Part shown: positions 1-11,761 of the stretch, in pieces
Layout: each line of letters begins with the position of its first letter
Numbering within the stretch: the first letter of the stretch is position 1
NCBI RefSeq assembly: GCF_900100665.1
Contig: NZ_FNCS01000001.1
Coordinates: 603,119-667,118, forward strand
Length of the DNA stretch: 64,000 bases
Direction: 5' to 3'
From: Pelagibacterium luteolum
Lineage (GTDB): Bacteria; Pseudomonadota; Alphaproteobacteria; Rhizobiales; Devosiaceae
Notes under the pieces: model-generated
Seen by the model: the letters and a program-made list of their open reading frames with translations, nothing else
Told to the model about the DNA's origin: nothing
Database searches by the model: none
Made by a program: the position numbers and the translations under genes

Positions 1-274
1 CCCAGGTGGAGGACGACCCAAGATCGCGCCCGTAATAGACGACGATGCCTGCAACGGCGACGCCGCCGATCAGCAGCATCGTAAAGCAGAAATAGGCAAG
101 GCCGACGATGAACTTCATGCCGCCTGAGCGCTTGCGCCGGACCTTTTGCGATTTGGGTCGGCGCGGCTTGGAATTCCGCGGTGGCTGGCCCGAGCCGGAT
201 TGGGCGCGCTGAGCCTTGGGCTTGCGCTGAGCGCCGGAATCGACGCGATCATCGGGAGAGAGGCGAAGATCCAT
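1..274 (-). CDS. Membrane-anchored protein, N-terminal fragment (truncated by window edge)
   Basis: An open frame starts at an ATG at 274 and runs leftward off the window, giving about 91 residues. The first ~50 residues are very rich in Lys, Arg, Pro, Gln and Ser and should be cytoplasmic. A hydrophobic segment at about residues 53-80 follows (FIVGLAYFCFTMLLIGGVAV and onward), then VVYYGRDL, so the bulk of the protein would be periplasmic. This topology fits a cell-wall enzyme such as an MltG-type lytic transglycosylase or a class A penicillin-binding protein, but no catalytic part is in view. The ribosome-binding site is weak. It lies downstream of gyrB on the same strand. Confidence 0.55.
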   Translation of the reverse strand, partial: MDLRLSPDDRVDSGAQRKPKAQRAQSGSGQPPRNSKPRRPKSQKVRRKRSGGMKFIVGLAYFCFTMLLIGGVAVAGIVVYYGRDLGSSSTW

Positions 275-494
275 CAAAGGTCACTTTCGGGCCGTCTGCG
301 GAAATGGTTGATACGCAACACGATCTAATGGGTTCCCATACCGAATGATATCCATTCCGGGCGGCGGAAACATCAGGGCAAAAAACCCTTTGCTGCGTCA
401 TCGACGCTTTACGCTATCGCGGCCAATTGTGGCCGGTTTATGTGGGTTTTCCCACTCTTGCCGGCGGTTGTGACCCATGTGCAACACGTTTAAG

Positions 495-517
495 TGACGC
501 GATCGGCGATCGCGTCA
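495..517. repeat. Perfect 11-bp inverted repeat downstream of gyrB (possible terminator)
   Basis: TGACGCGATCG and its exact reverse complement are separated by one base, 25 bp beyond the gyrB stop codon. It could fold as the gyrB terminator on the minus strand, but only a poor T-tract (CTTAAAC) follows. The perfect symmetry would also suit a protein-binding site. The rest of the 275-541 gap shows nothing else I recognise. Confidence 0.4.
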
Positions 518-541
518 ACAGCACTTTAATTTGCACGCGCG

Positions 542-3010
<2,469 letters not shown>

Positions 3011-3089
3011 TCAGCCTTGTTGGGAATAGGATTGTTGTACCTGATCGGGGGCTTATGCCCAAGCAATTTGGCCCTTTTTCGCCATCTGA

Positions 3090-4214
3090 TCAGGCCATTG
3101 GGTGCACCTGGCCGGCATGAACGGCAAATTGCTGCGCCCGCGCGCCCAGATCGGCGAAAAGCATGGGATCGGTGCCGGTCATCCAGCACTGACTCCCAAG
3201 CCTGTCGAGGGCATCAAACAGAGCCCGGCGCCGGATCGGATCGAGATGGGCAGCGATCTCGTCGAGCAGGAGAACGGGCGCAATTGCGGTCATCTGCATG
3301 ACCAGCCGTGCGTGAACGAGGATCAACCCGATCAGCAGCGCCTTCTGCTCGCCGGTGGAACAGAGCCCCGCCGGCATTGCCTTGGGCGCGTGGGTTACGA
3401 ACAAGTCCACTCTATGTGGCCCTAATGTGGTGCGTCCGGCGGCGCGATCAAGGGCGCGATTGGCGCGCCAGCGCGCCATTAGCGCGGCTTCGAGCTCGCT
3501 TGCGGTCGCTGGCATCTCGCCTTCCAAGATCGGCGTGATATCAAGCCGCGCGCCGGGAAAACCGGTGTCGGTGACGCTGGTTTCCATCAGCGCCTGCAAA
3601 TGGGACAGAGAATCGGCGCGCCCGAAATAGAGCGCGCTCGCCAGTTCCGCCATCTGCGCTTCAACGGCCGTGATCCAGGCCGGATCGCCATTGTCGGCCA
3701 AGAGCCTGTTGCGCTGGCGCATGGCGTTCTCGAAATCGTTGACGGCGCTCGAATGGCCCGGATGGAGCGTCGTCACCAGCCGGTCCAAAAACCGCCGCCG
3801 CTCGCTGGCCGGGCCGGTGAACAAGCCGTCCATGGCCGGCGTGAGCCAGAGCACGCGCAGATGCTCGCTCATCTGCTCGACGCTTTTCGCATTGGCGCCA
3901 TTGATCCGCACGCGGCGCGCACTGGCATCCGCGCTGGCCCCGGTGCCGATATCGACGGGTCCGAATTCGGTTTCGACGGTCGCGGCAACCGCCCACATTC
4001 CGTCGCCGCCCGCCGTGCCCAGCGTATCGAATCCAGCCCGTCGCAACCCCCGCCCCGGCGCCAGGAGCGATATCGCCTCGATCAGATTGGTCTTGCCCGC
4101 CCCATTCTCGCCCACCAGCACTACATGGCGCCGATCGAGATCGAGCGCTGCGGTCGCATAATTGCGATAGGCCGAGAGCCTAAGCCGGGAAATGTAGCGT
4201 TGCGGTGGGGTCAT
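3090..4214 (-). CDS. recF: DNA replication and repair protein RecF
   Basis: RecF is an SMC-like ATPase that loads RecA at gaps together with RecO and RecR. The 374-residue protein has Walker A GENGAGKTNLIEAISLL near residue 34, an ABC-type signature around STGEQKALL, and Walker B VLLLDEIAAHLD near 315. The reading frame extends further upstream into a palindromic repeat. The ATG at 4214 (MTPPQRYISRLRL) fits the family N-terminus, where the conserved strand and AYRNY follow directly. It lies between dnaN and gyrB, its standard alphaproteobacterial place, but is separated from dnaN by about 220 bp of repeat. Confidence 0.95.
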   Translation of the reverse strand: MTPPQRYISRLRLSAYRNYATAALDLDRRHVVLVGENGAGKTNLIEAISLLAPGRGLRRAGFDTLGTAGGDGMWAVAATVETEFGPVDIGTGASADASARRVRINGANAKSVEQMSEHLRVLWLTPAMDGLFTGPASERRRFLDRLVTTLHPGHSSAVNDFENAMRQRNRLLADNGDPAWITAVEAQMAELASALYFGRADSLSHLQALMETSVTDTGFPGARLDITPILEGEMPATASELEAALMARWRANRALDRAAGRTTLGPHRVDLFVTHAPKAMPAGLCSTGEQKALLIGLILVHARLVMQMTAIAPVLLLDEIAAHLDPIRRRALFDALDRLGSQCWMTGTDPMLFADLGARAQQFAVHAGQVHPMA

Positions 4215-4268
4215 TTGCGGCTCGTGCGCTTCGGACCATTGCAAACGGCGTTGATGAGCGCCACCACT

Positions 4269-4402
4269 GCGCACCCCTCATCCCGGCCCTCTTCCGCAAG
4301 GGGAGAAGGGGCTTTTCTGGCAGCGCCGACGCCAGACTTTCCTTCTCCCCTTGAGAGGGAAGGTGGATTGGGCCAGCGGCCCAAGACGGATGAGGGGTGC
4401 GC
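4269..4402. repeat. Large imperfect palindrome between dnaN and recF (RIME-like intergenic repeat)
   Basis: The outer arms GCGCACCCCTCAT (4269-4281) and ATGAGGGGTGCGC (4390-4402) are perfect complements. Inside, AAGGGGAGAAGG and CCTTCTCCCCTT pair again, so the whole 134 bp can fold as one long hairpin. The style matches the CCTTCTCCCC-rich mosaic elements common between genes in Rhizobiales. Related shorter pieces occur at 45711-45756 and 61141-61205 in this window. It fills most of the dnaN-recF gap and could attenuate read-through into recF-gyrB. Confidence 0.75.
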
Positions 4403-4434
4403 TGCGCTGGCCGAACTCTCGAAATTACGCGAGG

Positions 4435-5553
4435 TCACACCCGCATCGGCATCAAAACGAACAGCGCGTGGGTTTCGCCTTCTTCCTTGACGAGCGTCGG
4501 AGAGCCGGCGTCGTTAAAGAGGAACAGGGCATTTTCCGAGCGGATCTGGGAGATGATCTCCAAAAGATAGCGCGCGTTAAACCCGATCTCGAACCCGTCG
4601 ACCTCGAAATCGACAGCCAGTTCTTCGTTCGCCGTGCCGTGGTCGGGATTGGTGACAGAAAGCTCGAGCTGGCCCTGGGTCAAAGACAGCTTGACCGCCT
4701 TGCCGCCCCGCTCGGACGCGATCGTCGAAACGCGGTCGACGGCGCGCGACAGGCTGGCGCGATCGACCGACAGAAGCTTGTCGTTGTTTTTCGGCGTCAC
4801 GCGCTCGTAATCGGGAAAGCTGCCCTCGATCAGTTTCGAAAGCAGGATGACCCCGCCCAGCGTGAAACGGATTTTGGTATCGGACAATTCGACGTGGACG
4901 GTGTCTTCGATCCCATCGAGCAGTTTTAGAACTTCAGCGACGGTCTTGCGCGGAATGATGATCCCCGGCATGCCGGCCGAGCCCTGCGGCGCTTCGGCCT
5001 CGACGCGCGCCAGACGGTGCCCGTCCGTCGCGACCGCCCGCATCACGACCCCTTCGGGGCCATCGACGGTGTGAACGAAAATGCCGTTGAGATAATAGCG
5101 GGTTTCCTCATTCGAGATCGCAAACTGTGTGCGCTCGATGAGATCCTTGAGGGTCCCTACGGCGATATCGAAGGTATGGGTAAAGGCACCCGATTTGAGG
5201 TCCGGAAAGCCGTCGGGATTGAGGCAGGCAAGATGGAAGCGCGAGCGGCCCGATGAAATCTGCATCTGGTCATTGCCATCGGTCTCAAGCACCACGTCGG
5301 CACCATCGGACAATTTGCGCACGATTTCATAAAGTGTATGGGCGGGTACCGTCGTCGTGCCGGGCGTTCCGGTCATCGCTGGAACGGTTTCCGTCACCTC
5401 GATGTCGAGATCGGTAGCGCGCAGGTCCAGCCCATCGGGCGTGGCGCTCATCAGGACGTTGGCAAGGATGGGATAAGTGTTGCGCCGCTCGACGACACGA
5501 TGGACGTGGCCCAGCGATTTCAGCAGATGGTTGCGCTCGAGCGTGACCTTCAT
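4435..5553 (-). CDS. dnaN: DNA polymerase III sliding clamp (beta subunit)
   Basis: This is the ring-shaped processivity clamp that tethers the replicative polymerase and partners such as MutS and DnaE to DNA. The 372 residues match the family length. The start MKVTLERNHLLKSLGHVHRVVERRNTYPIL... is typical, as are FHLACLNPDGFPDL, RYYLNGIFVH, ATDGHRLARVE and the C-terminal LVLMPMRV-like end (HALFVLMPMRV). It lies about 200 bp downstream of dnaA on the same strand. Confidence 0.96.
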   Translation of the reverse strand: MKVTLERNHLLKSLGHVHRVVERRNTYPILANVLMSATPDGLDLRATDLDIEVTETVPAMTGTPGTTTVPAHTLYEIVRKLSDGADVVLETDGNDQMQISSGRSRFHLACLNPDGFPDLKSGAFTHTFDIAVGTLKDLIERTQFAISNEETRYYLNGIFVHTVDGPEGVVMRAVATDGHRLARVEAEAPQGSAGMPGIIIPRKTVAEVLKLLDGIEDTVHVELSDTKIRFTLGGVILLSKLIEGSFPDYERVTPKNNDKLLSVDRASLSRAVDRVSTIASERGGKAVKLSLTQGQLELSVTNPDHGTANEELAVDFEVDGFEIGFNARYLLEIISQIRSENALFLFNDAGSPTLVKEEGETHALFVLMPMRV

Positions 5554-5760
5554 CGCGTAAATTTACCCCTGATCTTCATGCATATCTTTGGCGCTGCCCA
5601 GGACGGGCATCCGGCCCAAAAGCCGGGCAGAGACCCTGCCCCGACCGACACGAAAACGCAAGGCCCCTGCCTGTAACAGGAGCCCGAATGCGTGATAAAT
5701 CCGTGAATTTGTGTGCCGGCTGTTGGGCAATATCGCGCGGCCCGAAAGCCGCGCCATAGC

Positions 5761-7302
5761 CTATTCTTCCAACATACGGCGCAGGAGTTCGATTTCCTGG
5801 GTCAGATCGCCGTCCTGGCTCATGAGCTGCTCCACCTTGCGCACCGAATGGAGCACCGTGGTGTGATCGCGCCCACCGAATTTGCGTCCGATCTCCGGCA
5901 AGGACCGCGACGTGAGGGCCTTGGCCAGATACATGGCGATCTGGCGCGGGCGCACGACGTCGCGCGATCGGCGCGAGGACAGGATTTCGTTACGCGGCAC
6001 CTTGTAGTGACGGGCGACGATTTTCAGAATGTCCTCGATCCGAACCCGGGGCGTATCCCGGTTGCGCATCAGATCCTGAAGTGTCTTTTCGGCCAGGGGC
6101 ACCGTGATGGGTTCGCCCGTCAGCTGGTTGGCGGCCACGAGGCGATTGACGGCGCCATCGAGATCACGGCCATGGCTGACGATCGAGCGCGCCACGTAAT
6201 CGATTACCGCGGGCGGAAAGTTCATGCCGGTAAACCGGCTCGTCGCCTGGTCGGCCCGCTTCTGGACGATGGCACGGCGCAGTTCGGGATCGAACGGCGC
6301 GATGGGGATTACAAGGCCGCCTGAGAGCCGCGAGCGCACGCGGTCGTCGAGCATTTCGAGATCGCGGGGCGGCGCATCGCCAGCCACGACCACCTGCTTG
6401 GTGCCCGAAATCAGTGTCGAAAGCGTATGGCCGAATTCGGTGGCGGACTTCCCCTGCAGGAACTGCATGTCATCGATCAGCAAGAGATCGACGCGCCGCA
6501 GCCATTCCTTGAAGGCCAGCGCCGACTGGTGCTTCACCGCGGTGATGAAGTGGTACATGAAATGATCGGCGGTGAGATAAACGATGTTGCGCGAGGTGTC
6601 GGATGCGCCCGCCGCCCATGCGATGGCGTTCAGAAGGTGCGTTTTGCCGAGCCCAACCGAGGAATGAATATAAACGGGGTTGAAGGTCACCACATTGTTG
6701 GCAGCAGCCGAGGCGACCTGTTTGGCAACCCCGAGCGCCATCTCGTTGGCACCGCCGACGACGAAGGTGTCAAAGGTCAACTTGCGATCGAGCGAGGAGC
6801 CCGAAAGCGCATCGATGGGTGTCGCTGGTGCCGATTGGCCCTGGCTTGAAACCAGTGCCGGCATTGGGCGCGGCTCGAGGGGCGCGGCGGGTGCCTCAAG
6901 CTCCCCGCTGGTGTCATTGGAGCTCACAAGGCGTGGACGGGCCTGGCCATTGATCCGCACGGTCAGATGGAGCCTGCCGATGGTCTCATCCTCGGTGCGG
7001 AACGCCTCGAGAATCTTTTCGACATAATTGGACTGAATCCACGAGCACAGGAACCGGGTCGGCACCGACAAATGCGCGAGGTCGCCAACGACCTCTTCGA
7101 GTTCCAGTCGCGCGAACCAGGATGTGAACACATCCTCGCCTACAGCGACCCGCAACCGTGCACGCACCCTGAGCCAGATCTGATCGGCGTCGAGTGCCAT
7201 GTCCTGCCCCCCCTTCTTGAGCTCCTTTTTAAGCGGATCTGTGTCCGCCTGTCTCCCCTTTGTACCCCAATTCACGCGCTCCGCAGCCGCGATCGAATCC
7301 AT
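5761..7302 (-). CDS. dnaA: Chromosomal replication initiator protein DnaA
   Basis: DnaA is the AAA+ initiator that melts the origin and also acts as a transcription factor. From an ATG at 7302 it has 513 residues. It comprises an N-terminal domain ([29 protein letters not shown]), a Pro/Ala-rich linker, an ATPase with Walker [12 protein letters not shown] near residue 212 and Walker [13 protein letters not shown] near 272, and the C-terminal DNA-binding helix-turn-helix [18 protein letters not shown] near 473. Start choice is uncertain. The ATG at 7302 has AAGAGG about 8 bases upstream, while the ATG at 7200 (MALDADQIW) begins exactly at the conserved domain after a G-rich stretch. The frame stays open to 7404. 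Confidence 0.96.
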   Translation of the reverse strand: MDSIAAAERVNWGTKGRQADTDPLKKELKKGGQDMALDADQIWLRVRARLRVAVGEDVFTSWFARLELEEVVGDLAHLSVPTRFLCSWIQSNYVEKILEAFRTEDETIGRLHLTVRINGQARPRLVSSNDTSGELEAPAAPLEPRPMPALVSSQGQSAPATPIDALSGSSLDRKLTFDTFVVGGANEMALGVAKQVASAAANNVVTFNPVYIHSSVGLGKTHLLNAIAWAAGASDTSRNIVYLTADHFMYHFITAVKHQSALAFKEWLRRVDLLLIDDMQFLQGKSATEFGHTLSTLISGTKQVVVAGDAPPRDLEMLDDRVRSRLSGGLVIPIAPFDPELRRAIVQKRADQATSRFTGMNFPPAVIDYVARSIVSHGRDLDGAVNRLVAANQLTGEPITVPLAEKTLQDLMRNRDTPRVRIEDILKIVARHYKVPRNEILSSRRSRDVVRPRQIAMYLAKALTSRSLPEIGRKFGGRDHTTVLHSVRKVEQLMSQDGDLTQEIELLRRMLEE

Positions 7303-7988
7303 ATGTTCAGCCTCTTGTTGTCTCCGCGTCATCCGTCCCCGATGCCGCGTGTTGTTGCCCAGTTCTGCCCCTGTCACGAGACAATAAAGTGCGCTTCCGC
7401 ACAAATTAATGAGTGCGGTTCCATATCTGTTACAAACTGAAATCGACGCGCGTGGCGTCTAGGGAAAAGACAGCAAGGTGTCTTTAAAAGTTGTTTGGGC
7501 GTGCCCGCGGGCATGTCTGCGATAAAGGACTGTGTTCAGGCCCATGATCGGACCGTTCCATTCCATCCATCGCTTACATACCCCCAAATTTGCCCGGGAG
7601 AGTTTGGCTAAAGACTTGTCTTTGGCCGCCCTCTTTCTGATCCAACGAGGCCATTTTAGACAGCCAAATTTTTGCGCACAACCGCCATTTTCGTCAAATT
7701 TAGGCTTGACTCATCGCCCCTGTGCCGGGCCTCCGAGTCCATGTGAGGGCACAAAAAATTAAGGCTATGGGACTCCTTGCAGATTCACGTTGGGTCCGTT
7801 TTGAGTCCCATCGAATTATTTTTTCCAGGCCGTTAATTTCGCACAGTCAGGACCCGTTCGGGTGACAAAAACGTGACGGAAATGTCACGCGAAATTGCAA
7901 CACCGATTTAAAGCAAAACGGCCCCCGATCGGGAGCCGTGAAAACTTGTTCTCAACCCTGCCGACCCGAGGGCCGCAATGGGTGAGAT
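7303..7988. other. Long intergenic region between rpsT and dnaA
   Basis: About 690 bp without a convincing gene. It holds the rpsT terminator and presumably the dnaA promoter region. The central part (about 7590-7870) is more AT-rich than its surroundings, with runs such as AAATTTTTG and TTATTTTTT. I looked for TTATCCACA-type DnaA boxes and TTAA-N7-TTAA CtrA sites on both strands and found none that are convincing, so I do not call an origin here. A 76-codon open frame at 7532-7762 looks like chance. Confidence 0.5.
7911..7939 (-). terminator. Rho-independent terminator of rpsT
   Basis: Read on the minus strand, ACGGCTCCCGATCGGGGGCCGT forms a GC-rich hairpin followed by TTTGCTTT. It lies about 50 bp after the rpsT stop codon. 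Confidence 0.75.
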
Positions 7989-8255
7989 TTAGGCGCCGAG
8001 TGCCTTGACGCGCTTGGCAAGGCGCGAAACCTTGCGGTCGGCCATGTTCTTGTGGAACACGCCCTTGCCGGCGGCGCGCTGCAGTTCGGGCTGGGCCACG
8101 CGCAGGGCTTCTGCTGCGGCCTTCTGGTCACCCGAAGCGATTGCTTCTTCGACCTTGCGCAGGAAGGTGCGGACGCGCGAGCGACGCGCTGTGTTCTTGG
8201 CCGTACGGGCTTCGATCTTGCGGGCGGCCTTCTTGGCCGATGGGGTATTTGCCAT
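7989..8255 (-). CDS. rpsT: 30S ribosomal protein S20
   Basis: This small basic protein binds the 5' domain of 16S rRNA early in 30S assembly. The 88 residues start [19 protein letters not shown], the usual S20 opening. They also contain [15 protein letters not shown] and end with the conserved [19 protein letters not shown] helix. It has its own strong promoter (8422-8450) and terminator (7911-7939), so it is probably a single-gene unit. Its position upstream of dnaA is the standard arrangement in Alphaproteobacteria. Confidence 0.97.
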   Translation of the reverse strand: MANTPSAKKAARKIEARTAKNTARRSRVRTFLRKVEEAIASGDQKAAAEALRVAQPELQRAAGKGVFHKNMADRKVSRLAKRVKALGA

Positions 8256-8293
8256 TTTTAAAATTTCCTCGTGGCGATCTGGAGTGGTGTTTG

Positions 8294-8320
8294 GAAAAAG
8301 CGGGTCCCACTTTTTCGCTT
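8294..8320. repeat. Single AAAAGTGGG-type palindromic repeat in the rpsT leader
   Basis: GAAAAAGCGGGTCCCACTTTTTCG is a near-perfect palindrome of the same family as the three-unit array at 35144-35319 and the copy near 32696. It lies within the predicted rpsT 5' untranslated region, where it could form a hairpin in the mRNA about 40-65 nt before the start codon. Confidence 0.7.
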
Positions 8321-8421
8321 CGACATCGCGACCAGATCTAAAGTTTGCCTTGCGCGCTCGACTCCGAAAATGGCGAGCGCAACCGGAAGGGGCGATCCTG
8401 CGACCGCCCGGTGAAGGCCGC

Positions 8422-8450
8422 TCTATAAGGAGCGCGCTTCAATGAGTCAA
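8422..8450 (-). promoter_or_regulatory. Sigma-70 promoter of rpsT
   Basis: On the minus strand TTGACT (8450-8445) and TATAGA (8427-8422) are separated by exactly 17 bp, close to the housekeeping consensus. It predicts a leader of about 160 nt before rpsT. Confidence 0.75.
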
Positions 8451-8455
8451 TCGAT

Positions 8456-9319
8456 CTAGTGCTGGCAGGTCGGGCAAAAGAATGTCGAGCGCCCCGCCTG
8501 GACGATCCTTTCGATCACGCCGCCGCACCCTTCTCGTGGGCATGGGTCGCCTTCATGGCCATAAACCGCAAAGCTGTGCTGGAAATAGCCGGGCTTGCCA
8601 TCGGCATTGGCAAAGTCTCGCAAAGTCGAGCCGCCGGCAGTAATCGCGGCCAGAAGCACCTCGCGGATCGCGACGACAAGTCGACCGATATCGACCTCAC
8701 TCAAACTGCCGGCCGCGCGTCGCGGATCGATCCCGCTCATAAACAAAGCCTCGCACACATAGATGTTGCCGAGCCCGGCGATGACACGCTGGTCGAGCAG
8801 CACGGTCTTGATCGGCCCCTTTTTGCCTTTCATCGCCGCGGCGAGATAGAGCGCGTCAAGCGTATTGCTCAACGGTTCGGGCCCCAGCGGATCGAGATAT
8901 GGGTTGGCGGCACCCGCTGCAAAAAGGTCCATGAACCCGAACCGGCGCGGATCGCTATAAGATAGACTCACGCGCCCGCGCGAGGGATGGATCAGCTCTG
9001 CCCGCATGTGAACATGCTTGCCGCTCTGGTCACCAGGGTTGAGCCGGCTCGGTTCCTCCATCGCTTCATCATTGACGATAAAGGCGCCTGTCATGCCCAG
9101 ATGCGACAGCCACACACCGCCATCCGACAGCGTCGCGACAAGATATTTCGCCCGCCGGCCCAGATGGGCGATCGTCTGTCCCTCTAACCGCTTGGCGAAC
9201 CCTTTTGGAAATGGAAAGCGAAGGTCGGGGCGGTTGAGCGTGACGCTTTTGATCGTCGCACCTTCGATGAAGGGCGAGAGGCCGCGTCGTACGGTTTCGA
9301 CTTCGGGCAGTTCGGGCAT
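8456..9319 (-). CDS. mutM: Formamidopyrimidine-DNA glycosylase (MutM/Fpg)
   Basis: This is a base-excision repair glycosylase/AP lyase that removes 8-oxoguanine and formamidopyrimidines. The mature enzyme starts PELPEVETVRRGL, where Pro1 after Met removal is the catalytic nucleophile. The ATG at 9319 places that proline correctly, although the frame stays open further upstream. Also visible are the QRVIAGLGNIYVCEALF helix-two-turn-helix and the C-terminal zinc finger. The finger is made of Cys residues in DPCPREGCGG and FFCPTCQH. The 287 residues match the family. It is divergent from ubiE, a conserved pairing in the order. Confidence 0.96.
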   Translation of the reverse strand: MPELPEVETVRRGLSPFIEGATIKSVTLNRPDLRFPFPKGFAKRLEGQTIAHLGRRAKYLVATLSDGGVWLSHLGMTGAFIVNDEAMEEPSRLNPGDQSGKHVHMRAELIHPSRGRVSLSYSDPRRFGFMDLFAAGAANPYLDPLGPEPLSNTLDALYLAAAMKGKKGPIKTVLLDQRVIAGLGNIYVCEALFMSGIDPRRAAGSLSEVDIGRLVVAIREVLLAAITAGGSTLRDFANADGKPGYFQHSFAVYGHEGDPCPREGCGGVIERIVQAGRSTFFCPTCQH

Positions 9320-9446
9320 GATGACCACTTTACGTCGGGCACTGTGGAGCCATGTGCGACAGGCTTGCGCTTGCGTTATAAGCGCCCCAAGCCCATAACC
9401 GGCAAGCTGTAATCGGAAAGCGTTATCGCAAACAAGAGAGGCGTCG

Positions 9447-10211
9447 ATGACCCAGACCGCTGAGACCACTCATTTCGGCACGAGGACCGTCCCGCTCGGC
9501 GAAAAGCAGAGCCTTGTCAATGATGTGTTCCACAAGGTCGCGTCCCGCTATGATCTGATGAACGATCTGATGAGCGGTGGGATCCACAGGCTCTGGAAGG
9601 ACCAGATGGTCGCCCGTCTTGCGCCCCCGCGCGGTGGTGCGCGCGACTATACCGTCCTCGACATGGCCGGCGGCACCGGCGATGTCGCCATGCGCATTCT
9701 CGATGCCAGCCACGGCTTTGCCAAGGTGACCGTCTCCGACATCAACGCCGATATGCTTGCTGTCGGCGCCGAGCGCGCCAAGTCCTGGCGCTACCCCGCC
9801 AATGTCGATTTCGTCGAAGCCAACGCCGAAGACCTGCCGTTTGAAGACGCCAGTTTTGACGCCTATACGATAGCCTTTGGCATCCGGAACGTGCCCCGCA
9901 TCGATAAGGCACTCAGCGAAGCGCATCGGGTCTTGAAGCGCGGCGGCCGCCTTCTGGTTCTTGAATTTTCCAAGGTCGATATGCCGGTTCTCGATAAGGT
10001 CTATGACCTTTTTTCCGATCACCTCATCCCACCCATGGGCAAGATGGTGACCGGCGACGCCGAGCCCTATCGCTATCTCGTGGAATCGATCCGCAACTTC
10101 CCTGAGCCACAGGCTTTCTCGACGATGATCGAAGCCGCAGGCTTCAAGCGTGTCACCCACACCGCCATGAGCGGCAATATCGCGGCCCTGCATGGGGGCT
10201 GGAAGCTCTGA
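9447..10211 (+). CDS. ubiE: Ubiquinone/menaquinone C-methyltransferase UbiE
   Basis: This SAM-dependent enzyme methylates the ring carbon of the demethoxy-ubiquinol intermediate in ubiquinone biosynthesis. The 254 residues contain the family motifs [17 protein letters not shown], the SAM-binding [35 protein letters not shown] and [12 protein letters not shown]. The start has AGAGAGG 5 bases upstream. ubiB begins 2 bases after its stop codon and coaBC overlaps ubiB, so ubiE-ubiB-coaBC is one operon. Confidence 0.97.
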   Translation: MTQTAETTHFGTRTVPLGEKQSLVNDVFHKVASRYDLMNDLMSGGIHRLWKDQMVARLAPPRGGARDYTVLDMAGGTGDVAMRILDASHGFAKVTVSDINADMLAVGAERAKSWRYPANVDFVEANAEDLPFEDASFDAYTIAFGIRNVPRIDKALSEAHRVLKRGGRLLVLEFSKVDMPVLDKVYDLFSDHLIPPMGKMVTGDAEPYRYLVESIRNFPEPQAFSTMIEAAGFKRVTHTAMSGNIAALHGGWKL

Positions 10212-10213
10212 GC

Positions 10214-11761
10214 ATGGGTGTGGCGACCTATATTCGTCTCGCTCGCGCGGGCTATGTTCTGGCGCGGGAAGGAGCCTTTTCGCTAGCCGAGGGCCAGCCC
10301 ATTCCGCCATCGGCCAGGCTGCTGGTCGGTCTTGCACGGCTGATCGAAAAACGTGATGTGCGCAAGACCGGGCGTGTCACGCGCCTTGCCAATGCGCTGA
10401 CGCGCCTCGGCCCTGTCTATGTCAAGCTCGGCCAGGTCCTCGCCACCCGTCGCGACGTGATTGGGTTCGAAGTGGCCTCCGATCTGGCAACGCTTCAGGA
10501 CGCGCTTCCCCCCTTCGATGCCAAGCTCGTACCCGGCCTTCTGGCCGAGGCGCTAGGCCCCAATGCCGATCGCTTGACCGACATTTCCCCACCCTTGGCC
10601 GCGGCATCGATTGCCCAAGTGCATAAGGCAGTTCTGCAGACCCCATCCGGGCCCAAGACTGTCGCCATCAAGCTCTTGCGCCCCGGCATCAAGGAGCGCT
10701 TTGCCAGCGATCTGGATGGCCTTTACGCGCTGGCTGGGGTTGCCGAACGGTTCCTGCCATCGGCGAAGCGGTTCAATGGCCGCATGGTCGTCGATGCCCT
10801 GGCCCGGTCCGCGCAGCTCGAAATGGATCTGCGCATGGAAGCGGCGGCCATTTCCGAGCTTGGCGAAAACCTCAAAGACGATACCGGCTTTGAGGTCCCC
10901 GATGTTTATTGGGAGCAGACCGGCCGCTCGGTCCTCACCACGAGCTGGATCGAGGCCATACCGGTGCGCGACACCGACCGCCTCGATGCCGCCGGCATCG
11001 ATCGCCCCAAGCTCGCGCTCACGCTCATCCGCTCTTTTCTGCTTCAGGCCATTCGCGATGGCTATTTCCACGCCGACATGCACCCGGGCAATCTCTTCGC
11101 CGACCCCGCGACGGGTGGCATCATCGCCGTCGATTTCGGCATCATGGGCCGTATCGGCAAGCGCGAGCAGCGCTTTCTGGCCGAAATTCTCTATGGCTTC
11201 ATCACCCGCGACTACCGACGTGTGGCCGAGCGCCATATCGATATCGGCTATGTCCCCGACACTCACACCATCGACGATTTCGCCCAGGCCATCCGCGCCA
11301 TCGGCGAACCGCTGGTCGGACGCGGCGCCGATGAAATTTCCATGGCGCGGGTTCTCGCCCAGTTGATCGAGGTGACCGAGCTTTTCGACATGCGGGCACG
11401 CCCCGAACTGGTGCTGCTCCAAAAAAACATGGTGCTGGTCGAAGGTACCGCCCGCATTCTCGATCCCCAGTTCAACATGTGGACCGCCGCCGAGCCCGTC
11501 GTCACCCAATGGGTCACGCGCGCCATCGGTCCGCAGGGCAAGCTCGACCTGGCCCGAGAGGCCGTGGACGAGGCGGTCGATCTGGTCAAACGCGTGCCCG
11601 CTCTCGCCCGTCGCGCCGAGGTGGTCCTGACGCGCATCGAGGCCGACCAGATCCGCCAGACCCGCCGCGACCCATTGATCGAAACCCTCAAATGGGGGAC
11701 CTTGGCCACAATGGGCCTGGCGATCATCGCCCTGGTCATCAACATTGCGGGGGCGCTGTGA
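10214..11761 (+). CDS. ubiB: UbiB/ABC1-family atypical kinase for ubiquinone biosynthesis
   Basis: This is a member of the ABC1/ADCK protein-kinase-like family required for ubiquinone production, probably acting as a membrane-associated ATPase that helps lipid intermediates reach the Ubi complex. In its 515 residues I see the family KxGQ motif (VYVKLGQVLATR), ASIAQVHKA, the HADMHPGNLF catalytic-loop equivalent and AVDFGIMG (DFG-like). A C-terminal hydrophobic anchor (TMGLAIIALVINIAGAL) completes it. It is coupled to ubiE upstream, and its TGA overlaps the GTG start of coaBC. Confidence 0.95.
   Translation: MGVATYIRLARAGYVLAREGAFSLAEGQPIPPSARLLVGLARLIEKRDVRKTGRVTRLANALTRLGPVYVKLGQVLATRRDVIGFEVASDLATLQDALPPFDAKLVPGLLAEALGPNADRLTDISPPLAAASIAQVHKAVLQTPSGPKTVAIKLLRPGIKERFASDLDGLYALAGVAERFLPSAKRFNGRMVVDALARSAQLEMDLRMEAAAISELGENLKDDTGFEVPDVYWEQTGRSVLTTSWIEAIPVRDTDRLDAAGIDRPKLALTLIRSFLLQAIRDGYFHADMHPGNLFADPATGGIIAVDFGIMGRIGKREQRFLAEILYGFITRDYRRVAERHIDIGYVPDTHTIDDFAQAIRAIGEPLVGRGADEISMARVLAQLIEVTELFDMRARPELVLLQKNMVLVEGTARILDPQFNMWTAAEPVVTQWVTRAIGPQGKLDLAREAVDEAVDLVKRVPALARRAEVVLTRIEADQIRQTRRDPLIETLKWGTLATMGLAIIALVINIAGAL

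Noticed and set aside
5554-5760. Possible origin or small RNA in the dnaA-dnaN gap
   Set aside because: No DnaA boxes, promoter-terminator pair or stable hairpin stood out. It is an ordinary intergenic region.
7532-7762. 76-codon frame upstream of dnaA
   Set aside because: There is no ribosome-binding site, codon use is unlike its neighbours, and it lies in an AT-rich gap. It is more likely regulatory DNA.
9423-10337. 304-codon minus-strand frame opposite ubiE
   Set aside because: It is the antisense shadow of ubiE and contains no known domain.
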